From Leidyana gryllorum EB-2025a (lineage: Eukaryota > Apicomplexa), in NCBI GenBank assembly GCA_048772705.1, contig JBLWGC010000104.1:744001-808000 (forward strand): a DNA stretch of 64,000 nt, read 5' to 3'. Positions 8,730 to 21,195 of the stretch are shown here, one piece after another (the stretch's first letter is position 1; every line of letters begins with the position of its first letter). Both the position numbers and the translations under genes were made by a program. The notes under the pieces were generated by a model, which did not search any database, was not told the origin of the DNA, and was given only the letters and a program-made list of their open reading frames with translations.

Positions 8730-11700
8730 TCATAATATGAATACTGTGTTCGCATTGCTCCAGAAAATGCGCCGAGTGGGCCAAAGAAGATCGCCTGTCT
8801 GTGCCACCAAATATAGCTTTGGGTACAGGGCTAAGCCCTCTGCTGCTTCCACCATCAGACCCCCCACTGGCAAACTGCACTTTCCTGTTCGCGAAATGAC
8901 AAACCCATACTCCAGTTTGACACTCCCCCCCGGTATCAGACACATAGTCGACTGCTTGGTACCCGATACGAGCACTGCACTCATATTCGGCTCTCTGTAG
9001 TCTTCGAACGCGGCAAAGTTTGTTTGCCACGCCCCCTTGTCGCCACCTTCCAGGAACAGCTGGTACTTACATTTCTGCCACAACATGGGATCGTTCAACT
9101 CATTTCTAAGAACTCACCACGGCGGACATGGTGTGGTTGGTGATCACCAACACCGCTCTAATGACTTGCGCAACTGAAAATGTTCGAATATTCAAATTCG
9201 GGATCACCGCCTCAGATGGCAACAGTCTCATACTCAATGTGATCGGTTGCTTCTGCAATGGATGCACACTGATCGTCCCGCCGGGAGTGTGATTCCGGGG
9301 TACTGAGGCGAAGAAGTGATCGAGCATTTCGATCAGGGGCCGCCATGGGACTTCCAGCAACACAGAAATTCGAGGCCATAACGGCTCACGATTCACATCT
9401 CGTAGCTGTGGGCACCGCCAAGGTGCTGTGGCCTCCAGGTACAATGCCCATAGTGGGGATGAGCCACCCTCTGGGAGTTGAGGTTGGGGAACGCCCAACT
9501 GTGTGAACAGATTGGATACAAATTCTCGGACAAAGCGTTGCAGTAATCCTCCCAACGAGGGTCTCTCCGCCAGCAGATGTAACCAATGATGGAAGCTCCA
9601 TCTCACCGAATGATCAGTCGAGCTGACCAGGTCGAAGAGATGTTGGGAGGGTTGGTGGCACACAGAGGTCAGATCCAAGACATTCTCTTCCTTCCAGAAT
9701 ACCGCTGCTCTCTCACTTTCTCTCCAAACCGGTACGGGTTGTTGAGGAGCAAAGCGTAAGAACCGGGCACGGAATGGTGTCGGGTCACCTGTGGTAACCA
9801 AACAGCTGCGAGTCAACTTGAGTGGAACTCCTCCCGACTCCACTGATGGATGCAGTGTGAACTCCAACACACTCTCAGGAGCCGCAGAGAAGGTCCACTT
9901 GAAAGGCACGGATACATTCACTCTCCGTGGCGTCGTGGCCGTTCGAGAGAACAATGGTCTCTCGTCTCCGCCATTTTCAAATCGCACCGTCAACTTGGCT
10001 GTGGCCACCACCCCCGCAAAAGAGTGAGGCATGCAATAGCCCAAGAGCTTAACCTCAACTTCACTCGGAGACAGATCGGTCACCAAGCCCAAAATCCGAG
10101 ACGATAGAGTTTCTGACGAGACGGCCTCTTCGAACACGAGAGGCTGACCGTCCAGCGCCATTAAATCTCCGTCTTCTCCTTGACGAGCAAAATAACATCT
10201 GTGCGACGCCTGAGATCCTTTGAGGTCCGAAAGAGTCCCAACATTCGAGATTAAGACCCTCAGGTCACTCAGCGTGTGGTAAATCACACTTCCACCCATC
10301 TCACTTGACTCATTCGTAGCCAGACACCCCTTCCACATGGGAGATCCATCTTTGCTGGTGACCGGGGTTACAGACCCATCCAAGGATACAAAACGCACTG
10401 GGACCAAATGACTGAGCCCTTCCCTCTCGCACTGGACTTCAAGCACGAATTGAGTCCGGGGAAGCCGTTGCGCCGTCCTGCGAAGAGTGGCACTCAACAA
10501 TTGTGCGACAATTGAAACTTACATCACTGGCAGTGCCAGTCGATTGATCCGCATTGTCAAGATGAACGGTAAGCCTTTGGGTGTGAGAGCGTCTATGTGA
10601 GAGGTGCTGACGCAATCCGTGATCCAGTGAAGGCGTAGATCCATCATTGTTGTACGGAAGTCGTTGATGAAGAGACATCGGCGATTGACTTCTGGGACCT
10701 CCGTGGGGACTTCGGGAGTCTTCACCGCCCAGTCCGTGGCTCTACGGAACTCCAAACCCTCGTAGGCCAGCATTTCATTCCGACTTGTCCAGACCCCATA
10801 CTCCACTGCCAATACTTTCTCTGTTAGAACCGGGATGAGACATCGCACACGAGACACCCTTCCATGGCTATGGAACAGCATCATGTGGGTCAGAAGATGC
10901 GGAGTATGGACGAAAGGACTGCTTTTCGGGAGGTCGACTTCGCAACTGGCTCGAATCCAGGGCCACACCTCCGGATTTCGCCGGGGTTTGTGGTAGTGCC
11001 CTCCACTCAGTGGGTCCTCGTCGGACGCCAGTCCGTCGTTGATGGTCAATTGTTGTACCATGAGGCTATGGCCATCGATAGTAAAGCCCAGACACTCCAA
11101 TTTCCCGAACGTCTGAGTGAGGATGCACAACCGGATCCGTCGCTGATGATCTGTCGGCTCCAAGACACAGTACACCGGGAATGGATGGACCTCCAGAGCC
11201 AAGAGAGGCGGCGCTCTTTGTTGTGTCAAAGCTGTCCGATCACTCAGCTGCACCCACAGAGCGGTGAAGCTCTTTTCAAGACCTTCATCCATCACACCCC
11301 GGGACCAATCGCGGCCTTTGCGTCCTGTGTCCATAACCAGCAGAGTGTTAATGATCTTTGTGGCCGTCCACAACGCCATCTCGGGTGGGAAAGGAGCCGA
11401 GAGCAACGATGGACTCAACGACGGCGCGGAATGTCCCACTGCTTCGAGCGCAAATGAGGGATCCGAGCTGAGGAACTGCAGCAGGCGATTGATTTCTGCT
11501 GCTGGGAGATCCTCGACTTTGGATTTGGTCATCATGAAGTGCACTCTCACAGCGGCGTCCAGGAGGCCTTTGAGAGCACTCGGGGAGATCACAGCCATAT
11601 CCAGATTGGGGACGGCTCGAGCATTCTCGGGTATTGCGTCCTCAATGATCTTCGGATGTTCAATGTTAAGTGTGGTTAACATACCCGACAGTGCACGTTT

Positions 11701-14462
11701 CAGAGCGGTCCGCGCAGCCGCTGGACAACTTTTATGCGAAGAGTTTGTTAATCTGCCCGTCTGCTTACCACGACACCAATCTCTCTTGAGGTCTCTGTCC
11801 ACTGATCAATTGGTCCAGCCACTGGTGGTGGTAATAGGAGCTGAATCTTCGGGCATTCTTGGGAGTGTTGGATCCCGCGCCTTTGATCGGTTGGTCCATC
11901 GGGAAATCTCGTAATCTCAGATCGTCGTGACCGAAAACGGGGCAGAAGGGCGGTGTGACGTACGCCACCGACCTCATTGTGGCGGGCATAATGATCGGAG
12001 ATGCGGGAGAGAGTGGTGCGAAGGCTTCACCAGATTGCCCCGAACAGTCATAGACCGACCGGGGGTCCATGGCAGGATCGCTGGAGGTTGTCGTCGCGGG
12101 AGACGGCTCGAGGGCCGTAGTTCGCACCACCTCTAAGCACATGAGACAATAGAGTTTGAAACTGAATGCATAAATGCCAACAGCGTGCAGATGGTTGGCC
12201 ACATCGAGTAGTTGACGCATAACTTTCCCGGGCCGTTGGTTGTTGAGCTGCAGAGCGGTGGGCCAATTTGAGACAATGATGGGAGAGTACCGTACCAAAT
12301 GAAAGTGGATAGACTGTGTGGCCAGACTGATCAGTACACACAAGATGCTGGGCTCAGCCAACTGAGACGGGTAGACGACGAAAGGCAAATGGGTAAAGGC
12401 AAAGTCTTTGGGGACTTGGCGTTTGAGAGTCAATCCCCGCAAGAACATATTGGAGAATCCCACGCCCTGATCTGTGATCGGCAATGGCAGATGTCCCAAA
12501 TAACGTGATGGGATCATTCGACAGTCCTTATTGAAGTCCACTTTGAGGAAAGTGTGCCACAACGGTGCTGCCAACCATTTCCGGATGTGCGACAGATATC
12601 GTTGAGCGCATTCCAGATGATACGCGGGCTCCGACCAGTCTCGGACAAACTTCTCCGGTGAATGGATGGTCATCTGCTTCGCCAGGAGACGGTGCAATAT
12701 CGTCAATGAGTACAAATTGAGAAAGTCCAAGGGAGGGAGATCGTGTGGTGTATTGACGAGTAAACCTGCGGTATTGCGAGATGAGTCACGGAGACGGCAC
12801 TTACTTCGAGTTCGCTTGAACAGAGTGATGATCTCACCGCCATGGATTCCCTCTTGCGCCAGAAGAATACTCCGAACGGTGACGAGAGTGGCCACCTGTG
12901 CCACCAAAGGTTTGTGACCATCCAGAGAGCCCATGACTGACCTACCGCCGCTCGTTCTGCGTGACCTCCCAATGATCCACAACCCCAGACTCCGTGACTC
13001 GAGACGTTTTGGGGGTGAGCAAACTTCCAGACGGGTTGACGACTCAACTGGTGTCCCACATACTCGGCTACAAATAGCGTCAAACGAGTCAGTCGGCCGG
13101 ACCAACGCACCATTGGGCCACGCCGGCGGTAACTGAGGCGGATAGTCCTGCTCCACTATGTCAAAGACAGTCAGGTAGATACTCAATGCTTCCGAGACTC
13201 GCCCTCGTAGCTCATTGCAGAACGCCAGTTTCAACAACCATTTGATCTGTTGGCAAAGCGGGGTGGAGGCGGCGATCGGGTTGGAGAAGCTGAGTGCTTA
13301 CTCTCAGCATCTGAGAAGCCAATAGTGTGACGAGATTCTCTGGAGCTGACTCCAGAGTAGGCGATATTCGCAACATGTAACGAACTAACGTCTCCAGCCA
13401 AGGCAATGGTTGCGACTGCAGTAATGTCGTGAAATTCAAACCGAGCAGAGAGCTCGCGGATGGCAGGAGACTCAAGAGCTTCTGATATCGCCGCTCTTTC
13501 TCTTTCAGGTATTCAGTGGCGTGGCCTCGGGCTGTTTTCTCTAATCTGTAGGACAAATCGGGCAACAGTTATTGGAAGAGAAGGAGACGCAGACGTACAG
13601 CGATAAACGTTTGGGAGTCTCGGTCCCCTCGACGCCCGCGAGGACAAAGAAGGATGTAAAGTCCCCTTTATGCTTCGTCATTAACACATCAAAGCACTCG
13701 AGGCACTTGTAGATACTCTTTCTGGACAGGAGATGGATAAGTCATGGCCTGTGTGGCTTACTTAACGGCTGCATTCTCCGCGTCCGATGCTCCCGATCGC
13801 TCTGTGGTCTCATGAAAGATGATCAACGGCAAGATTTTTGGAGTTGGCTGATAGTAGAATCTGGCAGTGATGAAAGACGGCTGAGAATTGGGTTAGTGGT
13901 TTTCGAGTCCCACTTGTTAAGAGTCGGCTGGCCAGCTGTGGTGGAGGGAGTCGTTGATCTACGGAATCTTTTGGGCAGCCTCGTACGCGCGACATCTTCC
14001 CGGATTCGGGTCATCCACTCCAAGGCATCTTGTTGCAGATTCAACCGTAACTCTTCTGTCGCCGTCTCCTCAGTGAGATCGTCGGTCCGAAGCGCGGTAG
14101 GGTAATTACGCCAGTCGAAAGCGAGAACAATGCATCCTGTTCGGTGCCAACGACATGTAGACAGAACGGATAGATCGGGTGAAAGTGTCACCTGGGTTCT
14201 GTTGTGTGGTTTTATGATACCATTCGACATTTACTATGCCGTTATCGGAGATGGCATCGGGGTTTGAGGGTCTTTGACGTTTAAGCAGTTCTGACAGTGC
14301 ATTGAAGCTGGTGATAACCACCTCTGGTTTTGTGTTTATGTGACGATCCTCAGGTGTGATCTGTGTGTGAGGTTTTATAAATCGTGTGAAGAGGGCGTGG
14401 ACTTCGTCATTAGGGGTTGCGATCGCAATTGGGGGTCCGCTGGAGGGTAAGATCGCTGCCAT
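8730..14462 (-). CDS. Large TRAPP II-like trafficking subunit (TRAPPC10/Trs130-like)
   Basis: Ten exons reconstructed by hand: 14192-14462, 13914-14136, 13762-13860, 13599-13721, 13302-13545, 12805-13246, 11769-12765, 10523-11728, 9118-10477 and 8730-9074. They total 5310 nt, an exact 1769-codon frame, with introns of 39-55 nt. One 39-nt intron (12766-12804) is in frame. The 13861-13913 junction is the least certain. The N-terminal half is alpha-rich (RNYPTALRTDD, ILPLIIFHETTE, KSIYKCLECFDVLMTKHKG, then IKWLLKLAFCNELRGRVSEA, reminiscent of TPR-type helices). The C-terminal half is beta-rich. The last about 100 residues, ending GFVISRTGKCSLPVGGL, recall the TRAPPC10 C-terminal sandwich. TRAPP II acts at the trans-Golgi as a Rab exchange factor. 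Sequence identity is weak, so the family call is tentative while the gene itself is solid. Confidence 0.6.
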
Positions 14463-14512
14463 AGTCTGGAAAAAATGGTCTGTCTTGGATAAAAATTTGT
14501 GGCCAACCCTAA
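14463..14512. promoter_or_regulatory. 50-bp divergent promoter
   Basis: Only 50 bp separate the start codons of the TRAPPC10-like gene (minus) and the GATA-factor gene (plus). Any core promoters and 5' UTRs for both must fit here or inside the genes. It contains A-rich and T-rich runs (GGAAAAAATGG, ATAAAAATTTG). Confidence 0.6.
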
Positions 14513-15103
14513 ATGGATGAAGGGGCAGATCACATGATATCTAGTGAGACTGTGCCGTCAGACTTGGTCGTCCGCCAACTTGTTCACGCGGCGGCTGCTC
14601 GTATTGAACAATTACTGCTGGCAATGGATGAATTAGATGAGGAGATTAAGACAATATTGACAGGGACCGCCAATCAAGATCAAGATATATTCCGGGAGAT
14701 GACAGTCGACCAATTAGTTCAAGTGGTCCGAAACTCTGGTATAAAGACTCCACTGACCACTACGCGACGAAGAGGGAAGGCTGCTCCAGTCAAACGATCA
14801 GCCAGTACAACCGCGTCGCCGGCCTCGGCTCAAGGAGCAGGGAAGGAAAATACCGCCAACGATCCGAGTAGGATGAAATGCTCACAATGCGGGAATCGCG
14901 ACACGCCTCAATGGCGATATATACATACCGATCGGTATTGTAATGCATGTTATATGCGAGTCAAACGTTGGGTTGAAAGCAAACATTCCGGAGAAAAATT
15001 ACCAAGCAGAAGTCGACAAGGCCTCACTGCCGCTGAGGATGCTGAGCTTCGCATGCGGGCAACTTCCTTCGTCCAAGAAGCTTTCGCTGCAGCTCCTAGC
15101 TGA
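14513..15103 (+). CDS. GATA-type zinc-finger protein
   Basis: Single exon, 196 residues. A zinc finger of the GATA class spans residues 123-146: Cys123, Cys126, Cys143 and Cys146, with CSQCGNRDTPQWR followed by YCNACYMRVKRW. The 16-residue loop between the cysteine pairs is slightly shorter than the usual 17-18. A basic patch (TTRRRGKAAPVKR) lies upstream and could act as a nuclear localisation signal; the first 70 residues are predicted helical from composition. It is most likely a sequence-specific nuclear DNA-binding regulator. Such factors are uncommon in Apicomplexa, where ApiAP2 proteins dominate (general knowledge). Confidence 0.85.
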   Translation: MDEGADHMISSETVPSDLVVRQLVHAAAARIEQLLLAMDELDEEIKTILTGTANQDQDIFREMTVDQLVQVVRNSGIKTPLTTTRRRGKAAPVKRSASTTASPASAQGAGKENTANDPSRMKCSQCGNRDTPQWRYIHTDRYCNACYMRVKRWVESKHSGEKLPSRSRQGLTAAEDAELRMRATSFVQEAFAAAPS

Positions 15104-17053
15104 TCTACACGTTCTACGCCCGCAACTTCATCATGTGGACTCCTTTCTGTGCCTCTGCTGCATGTTCTGAAATACACGAACGTATCATCATTATACCCAC
15201 TGCCTTCATTGAAACAGTAAGTTGCTGCCAATGATCTATCTCAAACGTCACCAAGAGCACCGTTCGGAACCGTACAATCCCACAAAGAAGCTCCCAAAAA
15301 ATCCCCCCACACAGACAACCAGAAGGTTGCATCTTCGACTCCAAACTTCTTCTCTATATATTCCGCGGTCGCTTCGTCATCGACGGTTAAATCTACCGGA
15401 CGGATTCTCGTCCCTCGATGGCTTTAAACTGGAAAAAGAGGACTTGGTTTCTCACCAGTTTAATTAACCAATAAGCGCGAACACACATTACTCATCATCC
15501 CTCAACTGGGAGGCCCACCTCTTTCTGCTGTTTGAAAGCGGGCATCACCATAAAGCTATACCTCCTGCACTGAGACAAAAGCCACGCGGCTACCCTTCAT
15601 AGTCCCTATCCCCATTGGACAATGGAAGACTTTGTTCACCACAGTCCAAATGTGGACGATCGATTCCCCGTCACTTTTCCCTTACCCCCCATTCGCCCCG
15701 GTGCTCCAATCACGGGTGGTGAATTGACGACCTCTCATCAAAAAGTGGCGACTGTTGCTTCGATATGCTCTGTCAAGGCAACATACCTGACCCAATGTGT
15801 ATTTGCCCCTCAGATAGATGGATTGAGTGATTCAGTGAGTGAGTGATTGAGCGTAGGCTTGTGGACGCACAAACCGTCGATCCGAGGATAGCTGGGACGA
15901 CCTACCAAGTCGCCGCCGTCATGAGTGTGCGCTCTCATCAAAAATGTCCAACGACAATACCCTAACTGGTTCTATTCAGCTAAGTCTCATAATTCAACAA
16001 CTCGTCAACTTTGTTACACATTAGTCCCACGTATACACACTCAACGAGCCCCATAGTTACACAGCCACCCATTGTGTTATGACTGTGTCAAGACATTTGA
16101 GCCGTTCCAAAAAAATACGATAAACTTTTTTCTGCCAAATCTCAGACTCAAACTTCCATCCCAGCCCATCTTTCATGTGTTAATCGTTTGCAGCCAATGT
16201 TTCGAGTGCACTTTTGACATGGGCGTCCCCATACCCGCCCCGCTCTCCTATAGCAGGTCCGGGAAGTTTGACGCCTATAAAGAAGCCCGGTGATTGGCCC
16301 ACGGTGCGATGGTAGCTGCCATAGCGCTCGAATCCTGTGCGACATACTCCACACTCAATCCCTTTGGCATGACGTGTTAGTGCACGACCCATTACGGTGT
16401 TGGCAAGAAGAGCCGTCTCCACCGTTTATTTATCGTGCGAGACCGACTGACGATTTTGGCCCACGCTGGGGTCGCTCCAAGTGGCGTCTCCAGCCGAAAG
16501 TTGTCTCACATCCCTCTCCATTCATCTCCTCGTTGTTCGCACGACCCATTACGGTGTTGGCAAGATGAGCCGTCTCCACCGTTTATTTATCGTGCAAGAC
16601 CGACTGACGATTTTGGCCCACGCTGGGGTCGCTCCAAGTGGCGTCTCCAGCCGAAAGTTGTCTCACATCCCTCTCCATTCATCTCCTCGTTGTTCGCACG
16701 ACCCATTACGGTGTTGGCAAGAAGAGCCGTCTCCACCGTTTATTTATCGTGCAAGACCGACTGACGATTTTGGCCCACGCTGGGGTCGCTCCAAGTGGCG
16801 TCTCCAGCCGAAAGTTGTCTCACATCCCAACAATAAGTCATCTCCCACATCCACAGCAGCGTAGAGCGACATTGCCTCATCAAAGGCATCTCATCTCCTT
16901 CATCGGGCCGGCACTTGCGGGATTTATAAGTCGTTCTCAACAAGTTTACCCTGATACACTCTTAGCTTTGGATGTCTCCTGACAATACCATATACCCATA
17001 GTCTGTCTCTCCCGTTCAGGAGACTGGTCACATACGCGGACCCCCTTGTGGGG
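15104..17053. other. Gene-poor region, about 2 kb
   Basis: The largest stretch without a confident gene. Short open frames exist, such as 15622-15846 (+, 74 codons), but none shows a domain, signal peptide or convincing splice structure. It includes the 157-bp tandem array at 16382-16828 and, at 17039-17055, a short hairpin (GACCCC/GGGGTC). It might hold a non-coding transcript, distal control elements or a fast-evolving gene that I cannot see. Confidence 0.5.
16382..16828. repeat. 157-bp tandem repeat, 2.85 copies
   Basis: Units start at 16382, 16539 and 16696 (spacing 157 and 157). The third copy stops near 16828. Copies are almost identical, differing at a couple of bases, for example AAGAAG versus AAGATG after TGTTGGC. 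The plus strand is open across units in more than one frame, which creates repeat-encoded open frames that I do not regard as genes. The length is close to a nucleosome footprint, so a small satellite-like or regulatory array is possible. Confidence 0.93.
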
Positions 17054-17639
17054 TCAGTACTCGAGGTTCGCGGCAAATACTTGCTGGAATTTAGAATGAA
17101 CTTCCGGAGGTTCGGAAGAGTGGGTCTCAAAACTCTTCCCATATCCCGTCCTCACCCTTCTGAGGTCAGGATACGCCGCTGGGGGAGCAGTCGCTGCAGG
17201 TGGCACAAAGCTTTCTCCCCCATCCCTCTGAATCCCCTTTTCCTTTAGACTATGGCGTAACAGTACGGCGCGAGGTGTCAATCCACCCCAGCCATCATCT
17301 ACATGTTGTTGTTGGTGATTACTTTTGACTTCATTTTGTGATGAAGTGTGATGTGGTACCAGAGGGCTGAGAACATCATTTGGCGTAAGGTAACTAATGG
17401 CATTAGTATCGCCTAAGAGAAAAGGGTTTTCAAGATGACAACTGCTGGGAAAGTTATTGAGATCGGCAGACCTAAAGGGAAGACACATCTGAGCGCGGAA
17501 CACTTGGGATCTTGGTAGTCCGGTCGTTCTTGCCCGTTCCCAGGGCAACCTCTTGCCCGACTGCAAAGGATGAATGACTCAACGTCGACTTTGAGTTAAT
17601 CAGGAACAGCGACGAGACGAGAAGGGCCCGGACCCGCAT
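17054..17639 (-). CDS. Possible secreted protein, unresolved gene model
   Basis: An ATG at 17639 begins a credible signal peptide (MRVRALLVSSLFLIN). A second frame is open from about 17566 to a stop at 17054 and encodes a Ser/Pro/His-rich stretch ending SKFQQVFAANLEY. An acceptor-like TTTGCAG lies at the start of the second frame, but I found no consensus donor in a matching phase, so the joining is not settled. No domain is recognised. It may be a rapidly evolving secreted protein or a chance open frame. Confidence 0.33.
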
Positions 17640-18024
17640 GAGCATTCCACCCACAAGCCGAGGGTGCCCTGAGAAGAAAAGCCTCTAAATGAGAGACAGA
17701 TCTTCCATCTCCAGGGAAGGGCGTCGCGTCGAGCACGAGGAAAGCTTGAGAAGACCCGCAAGTGTTCGGTCGGACTTATGCTGACCGGGCAACTGAAGGC
17801 TTCAGGACTCACAACACCGCCCTCACATGGGTCAATTGTTGGAAGTTCGATTCTAACACAGTCTGCCTCGCCCTGGAGTGGTGCAGTAAAGCAAAGAAAC
17901 GGTCGGAGGCGTGGCGGGCGGGCGAGAAGAGTTGAGCACAGAGGGACGAGGTGGTAATTGGAGTGTTATTGAATGAAGGAGGTTGAAGAATGATTGATTT
18001 AATACTGTTATCCGGCCATGGATA
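17640..18024. other. 385-bp intergenic, no gene recognised
   Basis: It lies downstream of the PDCD2-like gene (stop at 18025, minus strand) and upstream of the possible secreted gene. No RNA gene or convincing open frame is seen. Confidence 0.5.
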
Positions 18025-19110
18025 CTACAAAGCTTTAACTACGGCTTGATCAAGAGTTGTGTCTGGTTGGCGGTATACATAGTCGAATCTATAGTGACCT
18101 TCTGTATCACAGTCGGCCGCACAGGTGTATATGGCCAATATGCCGAAGGCCAACTCCAAATTAGCATTTTGACCCACGTAATCAGCGAAGACTGATTGCA
18201 CTTGGAACTCAAAGCGTCGATGACTGCCACAATACTCACAGTTGGGCGGGTCACCACCCAACCTGTGATGTTGGGAGAACCACATTGGCTTGTCAGCTCC
18301 ATACCGCACAACGTGATCTATATGGCTTTGGTAGTACTCCAGGTACCGTCCCAGAAAGACATCCTGCTCAGCATCGAGTGCCGTCCCTCCCACTGGTTCG
18401 TCGTTATCATCGTCGTCTTCGTCCTCCGGCGCACCTCCGTCTTCCTCGTCGATTATTTCGCTAATTTGAGGACCACTCTGCATGGCTCGGTTCAAACGAG
18501 CATCAATGTCCTGTTATTAAGGCAATTTGACCGAGTGAAAGGAAACCAAGAGACGTTTACTACTCACCTCATCTCGGTTGGGGGCTTCTGTCTCCTCCGA
18601 GTATATCTCAATGAGTTTCTCTGGAAAGGTGGAGCCACAAGTGTTATGATCTCGGGCGTTTCGGCATCGTAGATGCTCAGAAGCACCCGGGCTCGGCAAC
18701 AAGCACTGCTGGCAGCATTTGCTCTCTATAAGGGGCAATACTTTATCTTCAGCCTCCTCGGTGTGCTCGTCAATGGACTCGGGTAGCCAAGGATTTGCAC
18801 GCGGGAGATGGCAGCGTACTAAGCGGACATCTTTTCCGCAGGTCCAACAGCCGAACAAATATAGCATCCGGTGGAATCGCGGGCCATCTTCGGGCTCAGT
18901 CTCGGGAAAGGGGGCATACAATTGCAGAAAGAACATTAGAGCGTTCCCACATTTTCTGCACTCTAACTGCTCCGCCTCCGGTATACAGTCCGGACTCAAC
19001 CATCCTGGCCGACCACCCAACTTGGAGAGGACCAGTCGGCGGTCAATTGGCTTCAAGGGGACCTCACAGTCCACCTCGAATGGTTCTTCGATCACTCCAA
19101 GAAGGGGCAT
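18025..19110 (-). CDS. PDCD2 / Tsr4-like ribosome assembly chaperone
   Basis: Two exons, 18568-19110 and 18025-18510, with a 57-nt intron (GTGAGT...AACAG), giving 342 residues. The N-terminal block SKLGGRPGWLSPD, then ECRKCGNALMFFLQLYAPF and FHRMLYLFGCWTCGKD, is diagnostic of PDCD2. The C-terminal domain has NCEYCGSHRRFEFQVQ and GILAIYTCAADC. Yeast Tsr4 and human PDCD2 are dedicated chaperones of the small-subunit protein uS5 (RPS2). An acidic linker (DEDDDDNDE) separates the halves. No in-frame ATG lies upstream of 19110, so that start is chosen; an out-of-frame ATG lies 5 nt before it. The stop of the capping enzyme gene is 17 bp upstream on the same strand. Confidence 0.9.
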
Positions 19111-19127
19111 TCCATCCAAAAATTTTC

Positions 19128-21145
19128 TCACTCAGAGTCTGAGCTTGAGAATTCCTTGTCACCTTCACTCGATTCCGAACCTTCAGAGATCACATCGTCG
19201 TCATCTTCTGCAACATTCGAAGGGTCCATCATGGCCTCCACAAGCTGAGCTTGAGGCTTTCGAACCAACGGAGTTCCCATATCACTTGGTAGCATAGGTT
19301 CATCATCACCTGCCACCAGTCCATCCAGCATAGCCGCCTCCAGATCATCCGCCGTGGCTGGAGGAGGAGCAGAGCCGTTTGCCATCCCTTCTCCCGTCTC
19401 ATGCATATACGACATCCCATCGGGGTTCTGGGCTTGCTCCAAGGCCGTCCCCAGTTTTTGATTGATCTCCGCTGCCTGGGCTATATACTTGCTATTGTCA
19501 GTCGATTGGGCCAGGCTCCCATGCTGGACGTACGATTCGCTCACTTGGCAGTAAGAACTGACCGCCGCCACTCCATTCACTCGATATCCCATCAAAGTAT
19601 GGAACAGACTGACGTAGTCTATGCCAGCGTCGATACTCTCTTTGACGCGCTGCATGACTCGTTCATCATTGGGGGTGGTCTTGTCTGTCCTGATACGTTC
19701 CAGAACCCAACCGCCCTCGCGTACTTCGGCCCGTGTGTAGTCGTAGAAAGCAGTCCCGCTCCGGTCTCTCAGAATAGGGCATACATCCGAGGGGAATCCA
19801 GGCAGGTCGGTCACAGGCAACTTACCTACAACGGGGTGGTTGTCTGTGGGGCCGAGTAGATGCTCATTTCCAAAGTCGTCGGAAATGCTCTCCAGAGTCT
19901 GCTTGACAAATCGCGCCCTCTTTCGTCGCCGTACCGCTTCGTCCGCTGTGTCATCGTGTTTCCTCTTCTCGCCCGCCTTCTTTGTCCAGAAATTACACCA
20001 CATTGTTTGAGCGGCTTGACATCTCTCCTTCTCGGACGAGGTTCCCGCTACAACAGGTATAATTGTTCGAGCTTTAGGATCAAAGAAACACTCCCAAATA
20101 CTTCCATCGCAATCGTTGTTCTTCCGCTCGCGGATGATCATCGCCTCCCAGATGGGTCCCTGCTCCAAAGCGATCCAACAGCCACTGTCGGCCCGGAATC
20201 CTCGATGGCCAATGAGCAAATGCGCTGCCACCGGTATCTTCTGTCCTTCAACATCGAATCCATAGAGGAGTTCTGCTGCGAAATCGACCGTGTTGAGTTC
20301 CGGAGGTTTCCACTTCATCAACGCTCTGCAGGTTCCTGGCACATAAGGTAAGGCGACAGGCGTGAAGATGATGCCGTCCGAGAGATGTGGTAACCGTTTG
20401 GCCGCATAGCATCTGATGGCCATAATGTCCCAGATCTCGAAGAAGTCCTTGAGATATATCGGCATATAGTTATTGGTTTGTTTTTCCATCGCGATAGCAG
20501 CCGGGAACTTCTCCACATACGCATGTCTTGGCTCGCATACGCGATGGAGCGCTATTTTCAGTCGCTCCAAAAGATTCAGTTTCCCCACCGTCTCGTCCCT
20601 CTCAACGCAAATCGCATCGTATATGAGGAAGCAGACGCGTTTGTCCCCGTCACCCATTTCATCTTGCACTAATTCGCCATCAAGCAGGGTGACTTGGTGA
20701 CGTTCCACTACTGGGAGGTCGGATTTTACCTCTCCCCCGGACAGCACAGGTTGGGGAATAGGCAAACAGAGGTCAATCACTCGGACTGTATCCAGTGAAC
20801 AAGTAACAATGCATGTCTACCGAGCGCTCACCTGTTTCCTTCCGATCGACGAGGAACACCATACCCGAAGCGGCGAATAAGAGGTAGCGTACTCCATCGG
20901 TTTTCTCACAAGCCACATAGGGAGACTTGCCGAGTTCGGTGATATTGGTGCTTGAAAGGGAGACTGACGATATATGCGTGTTCAATTGAGCTCGAAATTT
21001 GAGGGATACCTGGTTGTGAGCCGGGAAAGGTGGGTCTTTTCCATCCACACAACTCTCTGACACGAATAAGAAGTTGGTCTCTGTGTGATGCCAGAGTTGT
21101 TTCTTCTATGGGTTTCCCTGGGACCGGAAAGTCAGTGTTCATCAT
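19128..21145 (-). CDS. mRNA capping enzyme, guanylyltransferase
   Basis: Three exons, 21010-21145, 20832-20963 and 19128-20785, with two 46-nt introns, giving 641 residues. After splicing, exon 1 ends in FPGSQP and exon 2 begins VSLS, which restores the family's FPGSQPVSLS block. Nucleotidyltransferase motifs follow in order: motif I ACEKTDGVRY (the lysine forms the GMP adduct), motif III LLDGELV, IIIa CFLIYDAICV, motif IV LSDGIIFTPV and motif V LMKWKPPELNTVDF. This is the nuclear enzyme that adds GMP to nascent mRNA 5' ends. No triphosphatase domain is fused, as in fungi and protists. The C-terminal about 250 residues are an acidic, Ser-rich extension of unknown role. Confidence 0.92.
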
Positions 21146-21195
21146 TTCAAAAATTGGGAACTCTCAACATCCCATACCTATAGGCAACAAGTGTG
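21146..21195. promoter_or_regulatory. 50-bp divergent promoter
   Basis: Exactly 50 bp lie between the capping-enzyme start (minus) and the mucin-like protein start (plus). The minus-strand side carries CAATTTTTGAAATG just before the ATG. Confidence 0.55.

Noticed and set aside
16290-16982. Overlapping plus-strand open frames in the 157-bp array
   Set aside because: They repeat the same peptide in different frames because the unit lacks stops; no start context, domain or splice structure.
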